64,000 nt of DNA from Calamus simplicifolius (taxonomy: Eukaryota; Streptophyta; Magnoliopsida; Arecales; Arecaceae). The stretch is taken from the NCBI GenBank assembly GCA_900491605.1, contig UESW01004571.1, positions 131,091 through 195,090 on the forward strand. Reading direction: 5' to 3'. The notes under the pieces were generated by a model. The model was not told the origin of the DNA. It worked only from the letters and a program-made list of their open reading frames with translations, and ran no database searches. The stretch's first letter is position 1, and each line of letters begins with the position of its first letter. Shown here in pieces: positions 27,120 through 40,000 of this stretch. The position numbers were made by a program, and so were the translations under genes.

Positions 27120-29650
27120 TCGATCCGATGCGGCCGATCGATTCGATGATCGACCGATTTCGATCAGCGATGATCCGACGGTTGCAATCGATCCAAGCCG
27201 ATCCCGATCGGCGATGATCGATCCGACATGATCGATCCGATCCGGTTACGATCGATCCAAGCCATGATCCCGATCGGCGATGATCGATCCGACGGTTGCG
27301 ATCCATCCATCCGATGATCGGATCCAAGCCATAATCCCGAATGATTGATCGACGTTGCGATCGATCCAAACCAATCCAAGCCATGATCCCGATCGATGAT
27401 CAATCCGAGATCCTTTGCGATCGATCCAAGCCATGATCCTGATCGGGATGATCGATCGACCATTGCGATCCATCCGATCGGCGATAATTCCGACGGTTTG
27501 CGATCGATCCAAGCCATGATCCCGATCGGCGATGATCGATCCGACGGTTGCGATCCATCCGATCGGCGACGATCCGACGGTTGCGATCGATCCAAGCCAT
27601 GATCCCGATCGGCGATGATTGATCGATGGTTGCGATCCATCCGATCGGCGACGATTCGACGGTTGCGATCGATCCAAGCCATGATCCCGATCGATGATCG
27701 ATCGGACCGTTGCGATCAATCCGATCGGCGATGATCCGACGGTTGCGATCGATCCAAGCCATGATCCGATCGCGATGATCGATCCGACGGTTGCGATCGA
27801 TCAAGCCATGATCCCGATCGGCGATGATCGATCCGACGGTTGCGATCCATCCGATCGGCGATGATCCGACGGTTGCGATCGATCCAAGCCATGATCCCGA
27901 TCGGCGATGATCGATCCGATGGTTTGATCCATCCGATCGGTGACGATATCCGACGGTTGCGATCGATCCAAGCCATGATCCCGATCGGCGATGATCTATC
28001 CGACGGTTGATCATCCGATCCGACGGTTGCGATCGATCCAAGCCATGATCCCGATCGGCGATGATCGATCCGACCGGTTGCGATCCATCCGATCGGCGAC
28101 GATCCGACGGTGATCGATCCGATCGATCCGATCCCGATCCAAGCCATGATCCGATCGGCGATGATCGATCCTGTTGCGATCCATCCGATCGGCGATGATC
28201 CGACGGTTGCGATCGATCCAAGCCATGATCCCGATCGGCGATGATCGATCCGACGGTTGCGATCCATCTGATCGGAGATGATATCCGATGGTTGTGATCG
28301 ATCCAGCTAGCCATGATCCCGATCGGCGATGATCGATCCGACCGTTGCGATCAATCCGATCGGCGATGATCCGACGGTTGCGATCGATCCAAGCCATGAT
28401 CCCGATCGTGATGATCGATCGGACCATTGCGATGATCCGATCGGCGATGATCCGACGGTTGCGATCGATCCAATCCATGATCTCGATCGATAGATGATCG
28501 ATCGATCCGTTGCGATCCATCCGATCGGCGATGATATCCGACGGTTGCGATCGATCCAAGCCATGATCCCGATCGGCGATGATCGATCGGACCATTGCGA
28601 TCCATCCGATCGCGACGATCCGACGGTTGCGATCGATCCAAGCCATGATCCGATCGGCGATGATCGATCCGATGGTTGCGATCCATCCGATCGGCGACGA
28701 TCCAATGGTTGCGATCGATCCAAGCCATGATCCCGATCGGATGATCGATCCGACATTGCGATCCATCCGATCGGAGACGATATCCGATGGTTGCGATGAT
28801 CCAAGCCATGATCCCGATCGGCGATGATCGATCGACATTGCGATCCATCGATCGGCGACGATCCGACGGTTGCGATCGATCCAAGCCATGATCGATCGGC
28901 GATGATCGATCCGACGGCTGCGATCCATCCGATCGGCGATCCGATGCGATCGATTGCCATCGATGATCGATCAATCATGATTGGATCGATCCGATGGTTG
29001 CGATCCGGACGATCCAACGGTTGCGATCGATCCAAGCCATGATCGGGGATGATCGATCGACCGTTGTGATCCATCCGATCGGCGACGATCCGATGGTTGC
29101 GATCGATCCAAGCCATGATCACGATCGGCGATGATCGATTCGATGGTTACGATCCATCCGATCGGCGATCCGACAGTTGCGATCGATCCAAGCCATGATC
29201 CCGATCGGCGATGATCGATCCGATCATTGCGATCCATCCGATGGGCGATGATATCCGACGGTTGCGATCGATCCAAGCCAAGATCCCGAGCGGCGATGAT
29301 TGATCCGATGTTGCGATCCATCCGATCGGTGACGATACGACGGTTGCGATCGATCCAAGCCATGATCCCGATCGGCGATGATCGATCCAACGGTTGCGAT
29401 CCATCCATCGATGATCGATCGGCGGGTGCCATCGATGATACCGATGGATTGATCGATCGATCCAGAGATCCCGATGATCCCGATCCCGATCGGTGATGAT
29501 CGATCCGATCGGAGATCCGATCGAAGACGATATGACGGTTGCGATCGATCCAAGCCATGATCCCGATCGGTGATGATCGATCCGATCGTTGCGATCATCC
29601 AATCGGTTGCGATCGACGGTTGAATCGCTAGCCATGATCGAAGATGATTG
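27120..29650 (-). repeat. Scrambled and truncated satellite units
   Basis: Within otherwise regular array, several stretches lose the 83-bp register. Near 27127 there is a GCGGCCGATCGATTCG stretch; near 28110-28140 repeated GATCCGATC steps; near 28940-28990 and 29405-29530 runs such as GGCGGGTGCCATCGATG and GATCCCGATGATCCCGATC. These look like partial units joined out of order. True rearrangement or poor consensus calling could both explain them. Confidence 0.7.
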
Positions 29651-30119
29651 ATGATTGCGATCCATCCGATCGATGATCGATCCGACGGTTATGATCCATC
29701 CGATAATTGGCAACGATCCGATGGTTGCAATCGATCCAAGCCATGATCTCGGTCACCGATGATCGATTAGATGGTTGCGATCCATCCGATCGGCGACGAT
29801 CCGACGGTTGCGATCGATCCAAGCTAGCCATGATCCCAATCGGCGATGATCGATGTGATCGTTACGATCAATATGATCAGCGATGATCCGATGGTTGCGA
29901 TCGATCCAACCCATAATCCCAATCGCCGATAATCGATTGGACCATTGCGATCAATCCGATCGGCAATGATTCGACGGTTGCGATCGATCCAAGCCATGAT
30001 TCTGATCGGCGATGATTGAGCCAACGGTTGCGATCCATCCCATCGACGATGATCCGACGGTTGCGATCGATCTAAGCCATGATCCTGATCAGCAATGATC
30101 GATTAGACCGTTGCGATCA

Positions 30120-30460
30120 ATCCGATCGAAGATGATCCGACGGTAGTAATCGATCCAAGCTAGCCATGATCCCGATTGGCGATGATCGATTCGATGGTTG
30201 CGATCCATCCGATCGACGATGATCCAATAGTTGCAATCGATCCAAGCCATGATCCCGATCGGCAATGATCGATCGGACTGTTGCAATCAATCCGATCGAA
30301 GACGATCCGACGGTTGCGATCGATCCAAGCCATGATCCCGATCGGTGACGATTGATCCGACTGTTGCGATCATTCCCATCGAAGATGATCTGACGGTTGA
30401 GATCGATCCAAGCTAGCCATGATCTAGATCGAAGATGATTGATCATACCATTGCGATCCA
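30120..30460 (-). repeat. Inverted long-range duplication, reverse partner
   Basis: Reverse-complement partner of 2440-2790 by shared rare variants, including GATCATACCATTGCG, GACGGTTGAGATCG, CATTCCCATCGAAGATG and ACGGTAGTAATCG, plus the same pair of GCTAGC insertions. Confidence 0.7.
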
Positions 30461-30830
30461 TCCGATCAGCGATGATCCGACGGTTGCGATCGATCTAAGC
30501 CATGATCCCGATCGTCGATAATCGATCGGACCGTTGCGATCAATCCCATCGGCGATGATCCGACGATGGCGATCGATCCAAGCCATGATCCCGATCGGCG
30601 ATTGTTACCACCAGATCACTTTTGAATGAGCGTCAGGTGAAAAGGAATCTTCGCTAGCCTCTCAGGGAACGGCAGGGTCCTCTCCTTCTCTCTGCCACCT
30701 GCAAGAAAAGTCTTGGGCCGGTGGTTCCGGCAGGGACCCTCCGATGCCCAAGTTAGCTATTTGGGGAATAGAAGATGTTATTTTTGTGATGATTGGATCC
30801 CTCCGACTTACCTTTGGGGCTGCATGCCCC

Positions 30831-30837
30831 TTTTATA
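30831..30837 (-). promoter_or_regulatory. TATA box of the partial LTR
   Basis: The reverse strand reads GGAGGTATAAAAGGGG. It lies about 230 bp before the LTR 3' end in its own orientation, so R-U5 would be about 200 bp. Confidence 0.6.
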
Positions 30838-31089
30838 CCTCCTTTGGGGATCCCTTTTTGGCAGTTATTGATTTTCAGTCCTCAGCGTACCGTAAAAAAT
30901 GGGTAATGGGATTAAACGTGGGGGGTCATGCCTGCCTTTAGTGGTGCCAAGGGAAGGCACGTTCGTTGCCCACATCGCCAAGCACGTTCATAGCGAAGTT
31001 ATCCGCCACTCTCGAGGGAAGTGGGCCACGTAGCTTGAACGTGGGTGGCCGTTGCCGAAACTAATGCCAAGGCCGATGCTGAGACGAAA

Positions 31090-31400
31090 ATGGGCCATGA
31101 CCGACGCGAAGGTCAAGATGGGTCGGAGCCGACACCGAGATCGATGCCGAGATGGGAATGGGCCGTGACTGATGCGGAGGTCGAGATGGGCCGGAGCCGA
31201 CGCCGAGACCAATGCCGAGACGGGAATGGGCCGTGACTGATGTGGAGGTCAAGATGGGCCGGAGCCGATGCCGAGACCAACGCCGAGATGGAAATGGGCC
31301 GTGACCGACACGGAGGTCGAGATGGGCCGGAGCTGGCATCGAGACCGACACCGAGAGGGGAATGGGCCGTGACCGACGCGGAGGTCTAGATGGGCCGGAG
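31090..31400 (-). repeat. 68-bp GC-rich tandem array in the LTR
   Basis: ATGGGCC recurs at 31090, 31158, 31226, 31294 and 31362, exactly 68 bp each time, within units rich in GCCGAGAC and GGAGGTC. The array is unrelated to the 83-bp satellite and runs into the gap, which it probably caused. It sits upstream of the LTR TATA box. Confidence 0.95.
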
Positions 31401-32390
31401 NNNNNNNNNNNNNNNNNNNNNNNNNNNNNNNNNNNNNNNNNNNNNNNNNNNNNNNNNNNNNNNNNNNNNNNNNNNNNNNNNNNNNNNNNNNNNNNNNNNN
31501 NNNNNNNNNNNNNNNNNNNNNNNNNNNNNNNNNNNNNNNNNNNNNNNNNNNNNNNNNNNNNNNNNNNNNNNNNNNNNNNNNNNNNNNNNNNNNNNNNNNN
31601 NNNNNNNNNNNNNNNNNNNNNNNNNNNNNNNNNNNNNNNNNNNNNNNNNNNNNNNNNNNNNNNNNNNNNNNNNNNNNNNNNNNNNNNNNNNNNNNNNNNN
31701 NNNNNNNNNNNNNNNNNNNNNNNNNNNNNNNNNNNNNNNNNNNNNNNNNNNNNNNNNNNNNNNNNNNNNNNNNNNNNNNNNNNNNNNNNNNNNNNNNNNN
31801 NNNNNNNNNNNNNNNNNNNNNNNNNNNNNNNNNNNNNNNNNNNNNNNNNNNNNNNNNNNNNNNNNNNNNNNNNNNNNNNNNNNNNNNNNNNNNNNNNNNN
31901 NNNNNNNNNNNNNNNNNNNNNNNNNNNNNNNNNNNNNNNNNNNNNNNNNNNNNNNNNNNNNNNNNNNNNNNNNNNNNNNNNNNNNNNNNNNNNNNNNNNN
32001 NNNNNNNNNNNNNNNNNNNNNNNNNNNNNNNNNNNNNNNNNNNNNNNNNNNNNNNNNNNNNNNNNNNNNNNNNNNNNNNNNNNNNNNNNNNNNNNNNNNN
32101 NNNNNNNNNNNNNNNNNNNNNNNNNNNNNNNNNNNNNNNNNNNNNNNNNNNNNNNNNNNNNNNNNNNNNNNNNNNNNNNNNNNNNNNNNNNNNNNNNNNN
32201 NNNNNNNNNNNNNNNNNNNNNNNNNNNNNNNNNNNNNNNNNNNNNNNNNNNNNNNNNNNNNNNNNNNNNNNNNNNNNNNNNNNNNNNNNNNNNNNNNNNN
32301 NNNNNNNNNNNNNNNNNNNNNNNNNNNNNNNNNNNNNNNNNNNNNNNNNNNNNNNNNNNNNNNNNNNNNNNNNNNNNNNNNNNNNNNNNN
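31401..32390. other. Assembly gap (990 N)
   Basis: All bases are N. The gap starts inside the 68-bp array and ends in reverse-oriented satellite (GTTGCGATCC). Open frames crossing it are meaningless. Confidence 1.
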
Positions 32391-32589
32391 GTTGCGATCC
32401 ATCCGATCGGCGACGATCCAATGGTTGCGATTGATCCAAGCCATGATCCCGATCGGTGTTGATCAATTCAACGGTTGCAACCCATTCGATCGGCAATGAT
32501 ATCCGACGGTTGCGATCGATACAAGCCATGATCTTGATCAGCGATGATCGATCTATCGGACTGTTGCTATCCATTCGATAGGCGACGAT

Positions 32590-35500
32590 CCGATGGTGGC
32601 GATCGATCCGAGCCATGATCGTGATCGTCGATGATATATCTGAACGTTGCGATCCATCCAATCAGCGATGATCTGATGGTTGCGATCAATCCAACCCATG
32701 ATCCCGATCGGCGATGATCGATCGGACCGTTGTGATCCATCCGATCGACGATGATCCATCGGTTGCGATCCATCCGATCGGCGATGATCCAATGGTTGCG
32801 ATCGATCCAAGCCATGATCCCAATCGGGATGATCGATCGGACTGTTGCGATCCATCCGATCAGAGACGATCCGATGGTTGCGATCAATCCGAGCCATGAT
32901 CTCAATCGGCGATGATCGATCGAACCGTTGCGATCCATCCGATAGGTGATGATCCAACGGTTACGATCGATCCAAGCCATGATCCCAATCGGTAATGATC
33001 AATTAGACGGTTGCAATCCATCTGAGCGCAGATGATCCAATGGTTGCGATCGATCCGAGCCATGATCTGGATCGGCGATGATCGATTGATCGGACCGTTG
33101 CGATCCATCCGATAGGTGATGATCCGATGGTTGCGATCAATCCAAGCCATGATTCCAATCGGCGATGATCAATCGGACCATTGTGATCCATCCAATCGGC
33201 GATTATCCGACGGTTGGGATCGATTGAAGCCATGATCCTGATCGGCGATAATCGATCGGACCGTTGCGATGCATCTGATCGAGACGATCCAACGGTTGCG
33301 ATCGATCCGAGCCATGATCCTGATCGGCGATGATCGATCGGACTGTTACGATCCATCCGATCGGAGACGATGCGATGGTTGCGATCGATCCGAGCCATGA
33401 TTATCGATCGGCGATGATCGATCGGACTGTTGCGATCCATCCGATTGGAGACGATCCGGCAGTTGTGATCGATCCGAGCCATGATCCCAATTGGCGATGA
33501 TCGATCGGACCATTGCGATCATCCGATCGGCGACGATCCGATGTTTTCGATCAATCCGAGCCATAATCACGATCGGCATGATCAATCGGACCGTTGCGAT
33601 CCATCCTATCGGAGACGATTCGATGGTTGCGATCGATCCGAGCCATGATCCCGATTAGCGATGATCAATCGGACCATTACGATCCATCCGATCAGCGACG
33701 ATCCAACGGTTGCGATCGATCCGAGCCATGATCGTGATCGGCGATGATCGATCGGACCGTTTGCGATCCATCCGATCGGTGACGATCCGACAATTGCGTT
33801 TGATCCGAGCCATGATCCTGATCGTGATGATCGATCGGACCGTTGTGATCTATCCGATCAGCGAGATCCAACGGTTGCGATCGATCCAAGCCTTGATCCT
33901 GATCGGCGATGATCGATCGGACCGTTGCGATCCATCCGATAGGCAACGATCCGACAGTTGCGATCGATCTGAGCCATGATCCTGATCGGCGATGATCGAT
34001 TGAACGGACCGTTGTGATCCATCCAATCGGAGATAATCTGACGGCTACGATCGATCTGAGCCATGATCCTGATCGCGATGATCGATCGGACCGTTTTGAT
34101 CCTTCCGATGGAGACGATCCGATGGTTGCATTCGATCCGAGCCATGATCCCGATCGGCGATGATCAATCGGACCGTTGCGATCCATCCGATCGGCGACGA
34201 TCTGATGGTTTCGATCGATCTGAGCCATAATCTCGATCGGCGATGATCGATCGGACCGTTGCGATCCATCCGATCGGAGACGATCCGCGGTTGAGATCGA
34301 TCCAAGCCATGATCCCGACGGCATGATCGATCGAACCTTTGCAATCCATCCGATCGGAGACGATCCGATGGTTGCGATCGATCCGAGCCATGATCCCGAT
34401 CGGCAAAGATCGATCGGACCGTTGTGATCCATCGATCAGAGATGATCCGACGGTTGCGTTCGATCCGAGCCATGATCCCGATCGGCGATGATTGGTCGGA
34501 CCGTTGCGATCCATCCGATTAGCAATGATCCAACGGTTGCGATCGATCCAAGCCATGATCCCGATCGATGATGACTGATCGGACCATTGCGATCCATTCG
34601 ATCAGAGACGATTCGACGGTCACGATCGATCCAAGCCATGGTCCCGATTGACGATGATCGAACAGACCATTGCGATCCATCCGATCAGCGATGATCCGAC
34701 GGTTGGGATCGAAGCCATGATCCCGATCGGTGATAATCGATCGGACCGTTGCGATGCATCCAATAGGAGATGATCCGATGGTTGCAATCGATCTAAGCCA
34801 TGATCGGATCGGCGATGATCGATCGGACGTTGCGATCTATCCGATCGGAGACGATCTGACGGTTGCGATCGATCCGAGCCATGATCCCGATCGGTGATGA
34901 TCGATTGGACAGTTGCGATCCATCCGATCCGCGATGATCCGACGGTTGCGATCGATCCAAGCATGATCCGATCGGTGATGATCGATGGGACCATTGGGAT
35001 CCATCCGATCGGCGATGATCCATAATTGCGATCGATCCAAGCCATGATCCTGATCGCGATGATCGATCGGACGTTGCGATCCATCCGATCGGCGATGATC
35101 CGATGGTTTCGAATGATCCGAGCCATAATCCTGATCGGCGATGATCGATCGGACCATTTGCAATCCATCCGATCGGAGATGATCTGACGGTTGCAAAAGA
35201 TCCAAGCCATGGATCGGCGATGATCGATCTATCGGACCATTGCGATCCATCCGATCGGCGACGATCCGATGGTTGCGATCGATCGAGCCATGATCCGATC
35301 GGCGATGATCGATCGGAACGTTGCGATCCATCCGATCGGCAATGATCTGATGGTTGCGATCAATCCAAGCCATGATCCCGATCGGCGATGATCGATCGGA
35401 CTATTGCGATCCATTCCGATCGGCGATGATCCAACGGTTGCGATCGATCCAAGCCATGATCCCAATCGGCGTTGATCGATCGGACCGTTGCGATCCATCC

Positions 35501-36400
35501 GATCAGAGATGATCCGATGGTTGCGATCGATCCGAGCCATGATCTCGATCGGCGATGATCGATCGATCGAACCATTGTGATCCATCCGATAGGCGATGAT
35601 CCGGCAGTTACGATCGATCCAAGCCATGATCCCAATCAGCAATGATCGATTGGACGGTTGCGATCCATCTGAGCGGAGATGATCCAACGGTTGCGATCGA
35701 TCCGAGCCATGATCCGGATCGGCGATGATCGATCAATCGGACCGTTGCGATCCATCTGATAGGTGATGATCCGATGGTTGCGATCGATCCAAGCAATGAT
35801 CCCGATCGGCGATGATCGATCGGACCGTTGCGATTCATCAGATCGATGATGATAACCGACAGTTGCGAGCGATCCAAGCCATGATCCCGATCGGCGATGA
35901 TCGATCGGACCGTTGCGATCTATCCGATCGGAGACAATCCGACTATTGTGATCGATCTGAGCCATGATCCTGATCGGCGATGATCGATCGGATCGTTGCG
36001 ATACATCAGATAGGCGATGATTCAACAGTTGCGATCAATCCAAGCAATGATCCCGATCGGCGATGATCGATTGGACCATTGCGATTCATTAGATCGGCGA
36101 TGATAACCGATGATTGCGAGCAATCCAAGCCATGATCCCGATCGACGATGATCGATCGGACCGTTGCGATCCATCCGATCAGAGATGATCCGACGGTTGC
36201 GATCGATCCAAACCATGATCTCGATCGGTGATGATCGATCCGACCATTGTGATCCATCCGATCGGGATGATCCAATGGTTGCGTTCAATCCAAGGCATAA
36301 TTCCGATCGGCGATGATCGATCGGACCATTGTGATCCATCCAATCGGAGACGATCCGATGGTTGCGATCGATCCGAGCCATGATCCGATCGACGATGATC
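32590..36400 (-). repeat. CGAGCC satellite subfamily domain
   Basis: Units reading GATCCGAGCCATGATC (A to G relative to the usual CCAAGCC) predominate here, for example near 32607, 33056, 33309, 33475, 33640, 33720, 34136 and 35540. Outside this domain they are only scattered (39427, 44456, 44786, 45176, 46590). The domain also favours the GGACCGTTGCG form and GGAGACGATCC, marking a locally homogenised subfamily. Confidence 0.75.
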
Positions 36401-36719
36401 GATCGGACCATTGCGATCCATCCAATCGATGATGATCCGACGGTTGCGATCGATCCAAGCCATGATCCCGATCGGCAATGATCGATCAGACGGTTGCGAT
36501 CCATCCGATCAGCGACGATATCTAACGGTTGTGATCGATCCAAGCCATGATCTCGATCCATGATGATCGATCTGAACATTGTGATCCATCCGATCGGCGA
36601 TGATCTGACGGTTGCAATCGATCCAAGCCATGATCTCGATTGGCGATGACCGATCCGACGTTTACGATCCATCCGATCGACGATGATATCCGACGTTGCG
36701 ATCGATCCAAGCCATGATC

Positions 36720-37030
36720 CCGATTAGCGATGATCGATCGGACCGTTGCGATCCATCCGATCGGTGACGATCCAACGGTTGCTATTGATCCAAGCCATGA
36801 TATCGATCGGCGTTGATCTATCCGACGGTTGCGATCCATTCGATCGGAAACGATATCCGACGTTGCGATTGATCCAAGCCATGATCTCGATCAGCGATGA
36901 TCGATCTGATGGTTGCGATCCATCCGATTGGCGGCGATATCTGACGGTTGCGATCGATCCAAGCCATGATCCCCATCGGAGATGATTGATCCGATGGTTG
37001 CGATCCATTCGAAAGTTGAGACGATTGCAA
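36720..37030 (-). repeat. Satellite segmental duplication, copy A
   Basis: Shares in order GATCGGCGTTGATC, a GGCGGCGATATC unit, CCCCATCGG and CATTCGAAAGTTGAGACG with 45600-45915, at an offset of about 8.89 kb. Confidence 0.75.
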
Positions 37031-40000
37031 TCGATCCAAGCCATGATCCCGATCAGCGATGATCGATCAGACCGTTGCGATCCATCCGATCGGTGACGAT
37101 CCGACGGTTGCAATCGATCCAAGCCATGATCCAGATCGGCGATGATCGATCCGATGGTTGCGATCCATCCGATCAGCGATGATATCCTATGGTTACGATC
37201 GATCCAAGCCATGATCCCGATCGGCGATGATCGATCCGACGGTTGCGATCCATCCGATCGGCGACGATACGATGGTTGCGATCGATCCAGGCCATGATCC
37301 CGATCGACAATGATCGATCCGACGGTTGCGATCCATCGATCGACAACGATACGACGGTTGCAATCGATCCAAGCCATACTCCTGAACGGCGATGATCGGT
37401 CCAATGGTTGCGATTAATCCGATCGGTAACGATCCAACGGTTGTGATCGATCCAAGCAATTATCCCGATCGGTGATGATCGATCCGACGGTTGCAATCCA
37501 TCCGATCAGCAATGATATTCGATGGTTGCGATCGATCAAAGCCATGATCCCGATCGGAGATGATCGATCCGACAGTTGCGATCCATTCAATCGGCGATGA
37601 TACGTCAGTTGCGATCGATCCAAGCCATGATCCCGATCGGCGATGATCGATCCGACGGTTGCGATCCATCCGATCGGCGATGATATCCGATGGTTGTGAT
37701 CGATCAAAGCCATGATCCTGATCGAGATGATCGATCCGATGGTTGCGATCCATCTGATCGGCGACGATACGTCAGTTGCGATCAATCCAAGTCATGATCC
37801 CGATCGGCGATGATCGATCCGACGGTTGCAATCCATTTGATCGGTGACGATCTGACGGTTGCGTTCGATCGAAGCCATGATCCCGATCGGTGATGATTGA
37901 TCCCATGATTGCAATCCATCCGATCGGCGATGATATTCGATGGTTGTGATCGATCCAAGCCATGATCCCGATCAGCGATGATCGATTAGACCATTGCGAT
38001 CCATCCAATCGGCGACGACCCAACGGTTGCGATCGATCAAAGCCATGATCCCGAACGACAATGATCGATCCGACGGTTGCGATCCACCCGATCGGCGATG
38101 ATATCCGATGGTTGTGATCGATCCAAGCCAAGATCCCGATTAGCGATGATCGATCGGACCGTTGCGATCGATCCGATCGGCGATGATCCGATGGTTGCGA
38201 TCGATACAAGTCATGATCCCGATCGACGATGATCGATACGACGATTGCGATCCATTCGATCGGCGATAATATCCGACGGCTGCGATCGATCTAAGCCATG
38301 ATCTCGATCGACGATGATCGATCCGACGGTTGCGATCCATCCGATCGGCGATGATACGACGGTTGCGATCGATCCAAGCCATGATCTCGATCGGCGATGA
38401 TCGATCGGACCGTTGCGATCTATTCGATTGGCGACGATAACCGATGGTTGCGAGCGATCCAAGCCATGATCCCGATCGGCGATGATCGACCGGACCGTTG
38501 CGATCCATCCGATCGTCGATAATCCGATGATTGCGATTGATCCAATCCATGATCCCGATCAGCGATGATTGATCCGACGGTTATGATCCATTCGATCAAT
38601 GATGATACGACGATTACGATCGATCCAAGCCATGATCCCGATCGGCGATGATCGATCCGACAGTTGTGATCCATGTGATCAGCGACGATATCTGACGATT
38701 ACCATCGATCCACGCCATGATCCCGATCGGCGATGATCGATTGGACCATTGCGATCCATCCGATCAATGAAGATCCGATGGTTGCGATCGATCTAAGCCA
38801 TGATCCTGATTGGCGATGATCAATCCGATGGTTGCGATCCACCCGATCGGCGATGATATCCGATGGTTGCGATCTAGCCAAGCCATGATCCCGATCAGCG
38901 ATGACCCAACGGTTGCGATCGATCAAAGCCATGATCCCAACGACAATGATCGATCCGACGGTTGCGATCCATCCGATCGGCGACGATATCCGACAGTTGC
39001 GATCGATCCAAGCCACGATCCTGATTAGCGATGATCGATCGGACCGTTGCGATCGATCCGATCGGTGATGATCCGATAGTTGCGATCGATACAAGCCATA
39101 ATCCTAATCGACGATGATCGATACGATGATTGCGATCCATTCGATTAGCGACGATATCTGATGGCTGCGATCGATCCAAGCCATGATCCCGATCGACGAT
39201 GATCGATCCGACGGTTGCGATCCATCCGATCGGCGATGATACGACGGTTGCGATCGATCCAAGCCATGATCCCGATCGGCGATGATCGATCGGACCGTTG
39301 CGATCCATCCGATTGGCGATGATCCGATGGTTGCGATCGATCCAAGCCATGATCCTGATCGGCGATGATCGATCGGACCATTGCGATCCATCTGATCGGA
39401 GACGATCCGACGGTTGCGATCGATCCGAGCCATGATCCCGATCGGCGATGATCGATCGAACCGTTGCGATCCATTCGATCGAATGATCGATCGGACCGTT
39501 GCAATCCATCCGATTGTCGATGATCCGACGATTGCTATCGATCCAAGCCATGATCCCGATCGGCGATGATCGATCTGACGGTTGCGATCCATTCGATCGA
39601 CGATGATATGATGGTTGCGATCGATCCAAGCCATAATCCCGATCGGCGATGATCAATCCAACGGTTGCGATCCATCTGATCGGCGACGATATCCGACGGT
39701 TACCATCGATCCAAGCCATGATCCCGATCGGCGATGATCGATTGGACCGTTGCGATCCATCCGATCAACGAAGATCCGATGGTTGCGATCGATCCAAGCC
39801 ATGATCCCGATCGGTGATGATCGATCTGACGGTTGCGATCCATCCGATCGGCGACGATATCCGATGGTTGCGATCGAGCCAAGCCATGATCCCAATCAAC
39901 GATGATCGATCGGACCATTGTAATCCGTGATCGGCTACAATCTGACAGTTGCGATCGATCCAAGCCAAGATCCCAATCGGCGATGATCGATCGGACCGTT

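Larger units (their letters stand above)
16303..30602 (-). repeat. 83-bp satellite array, block 3 (reverse)
   Basis: Continuous reverse-oriented satellite, resuming in phase after the solo LTR. The left part, to about 22 kb, is diverged, with many GATATC units and CpG decay. The part from about 22.6 to 29.6 kb is much closer to consensus but rich in one-base losses (CCCGATCGG to CCGATCGG, GGCGATG to GCGATG). Short scrambled patches occur near 27.1-27.4, 28.1 and 28.9-29.65 kb. Units with the AGCT insertion reappear only at the right end (about 28.31, 29.82, 30.16 and 30.41 kb). A 1021-codon open frame at 24319-27384 (reverse) is a periodic satellite translation with an 83-residue repeat and is not a gene. 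Confidence 0.96.
30603..31400 (-). mobile_element. Partial LTR of a second retrotransposon, cut by the assembly gap
   Basis: Read on the reverse strand, this ends CTGGTGGTAACA at 30603, a common 3' terminus of plant LTRs (Ty3/Gypsy types often end this way). Directly left is satellite, with GCGAT as the candidate target duplication; the matching right copy is not visible. A reverse-strand TATA box at 30831-30837 and an upstream tandem array (31090 onwards) fit a U3-R-U5 order. The 5' terminus and any internal region lie in the gap. Because satellite resumes immediately after the gap, either a solo LTR or a collapsed longer element is possible. Open frames such as 30744-30941 have no recognisable domain and are not called. 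Confidence 0.75.

Noticed and set aside
24319..27384. Very long open frames, including 1021, 655, 528 and 372 codons, as repeat-protein genes
   Set aside because: All are translations of the 83-bp satellite in a stop-free strand, with the peptide repeating every 83 residues in whichever frame, and many overlap in several frames at once. No independent coding signal is present.
30744..30941. Forward 65-codon open frame in non-satellite sequence
   Set aside because: It lies antisense inside the partial LTR across its TATA box and has no recognisable domain.
31249..32661. Open frames of 352-470 codons spanning the gap
   Set aside because: Most residues are unknown bases; the ends are LTR tandem repeat and satellite.
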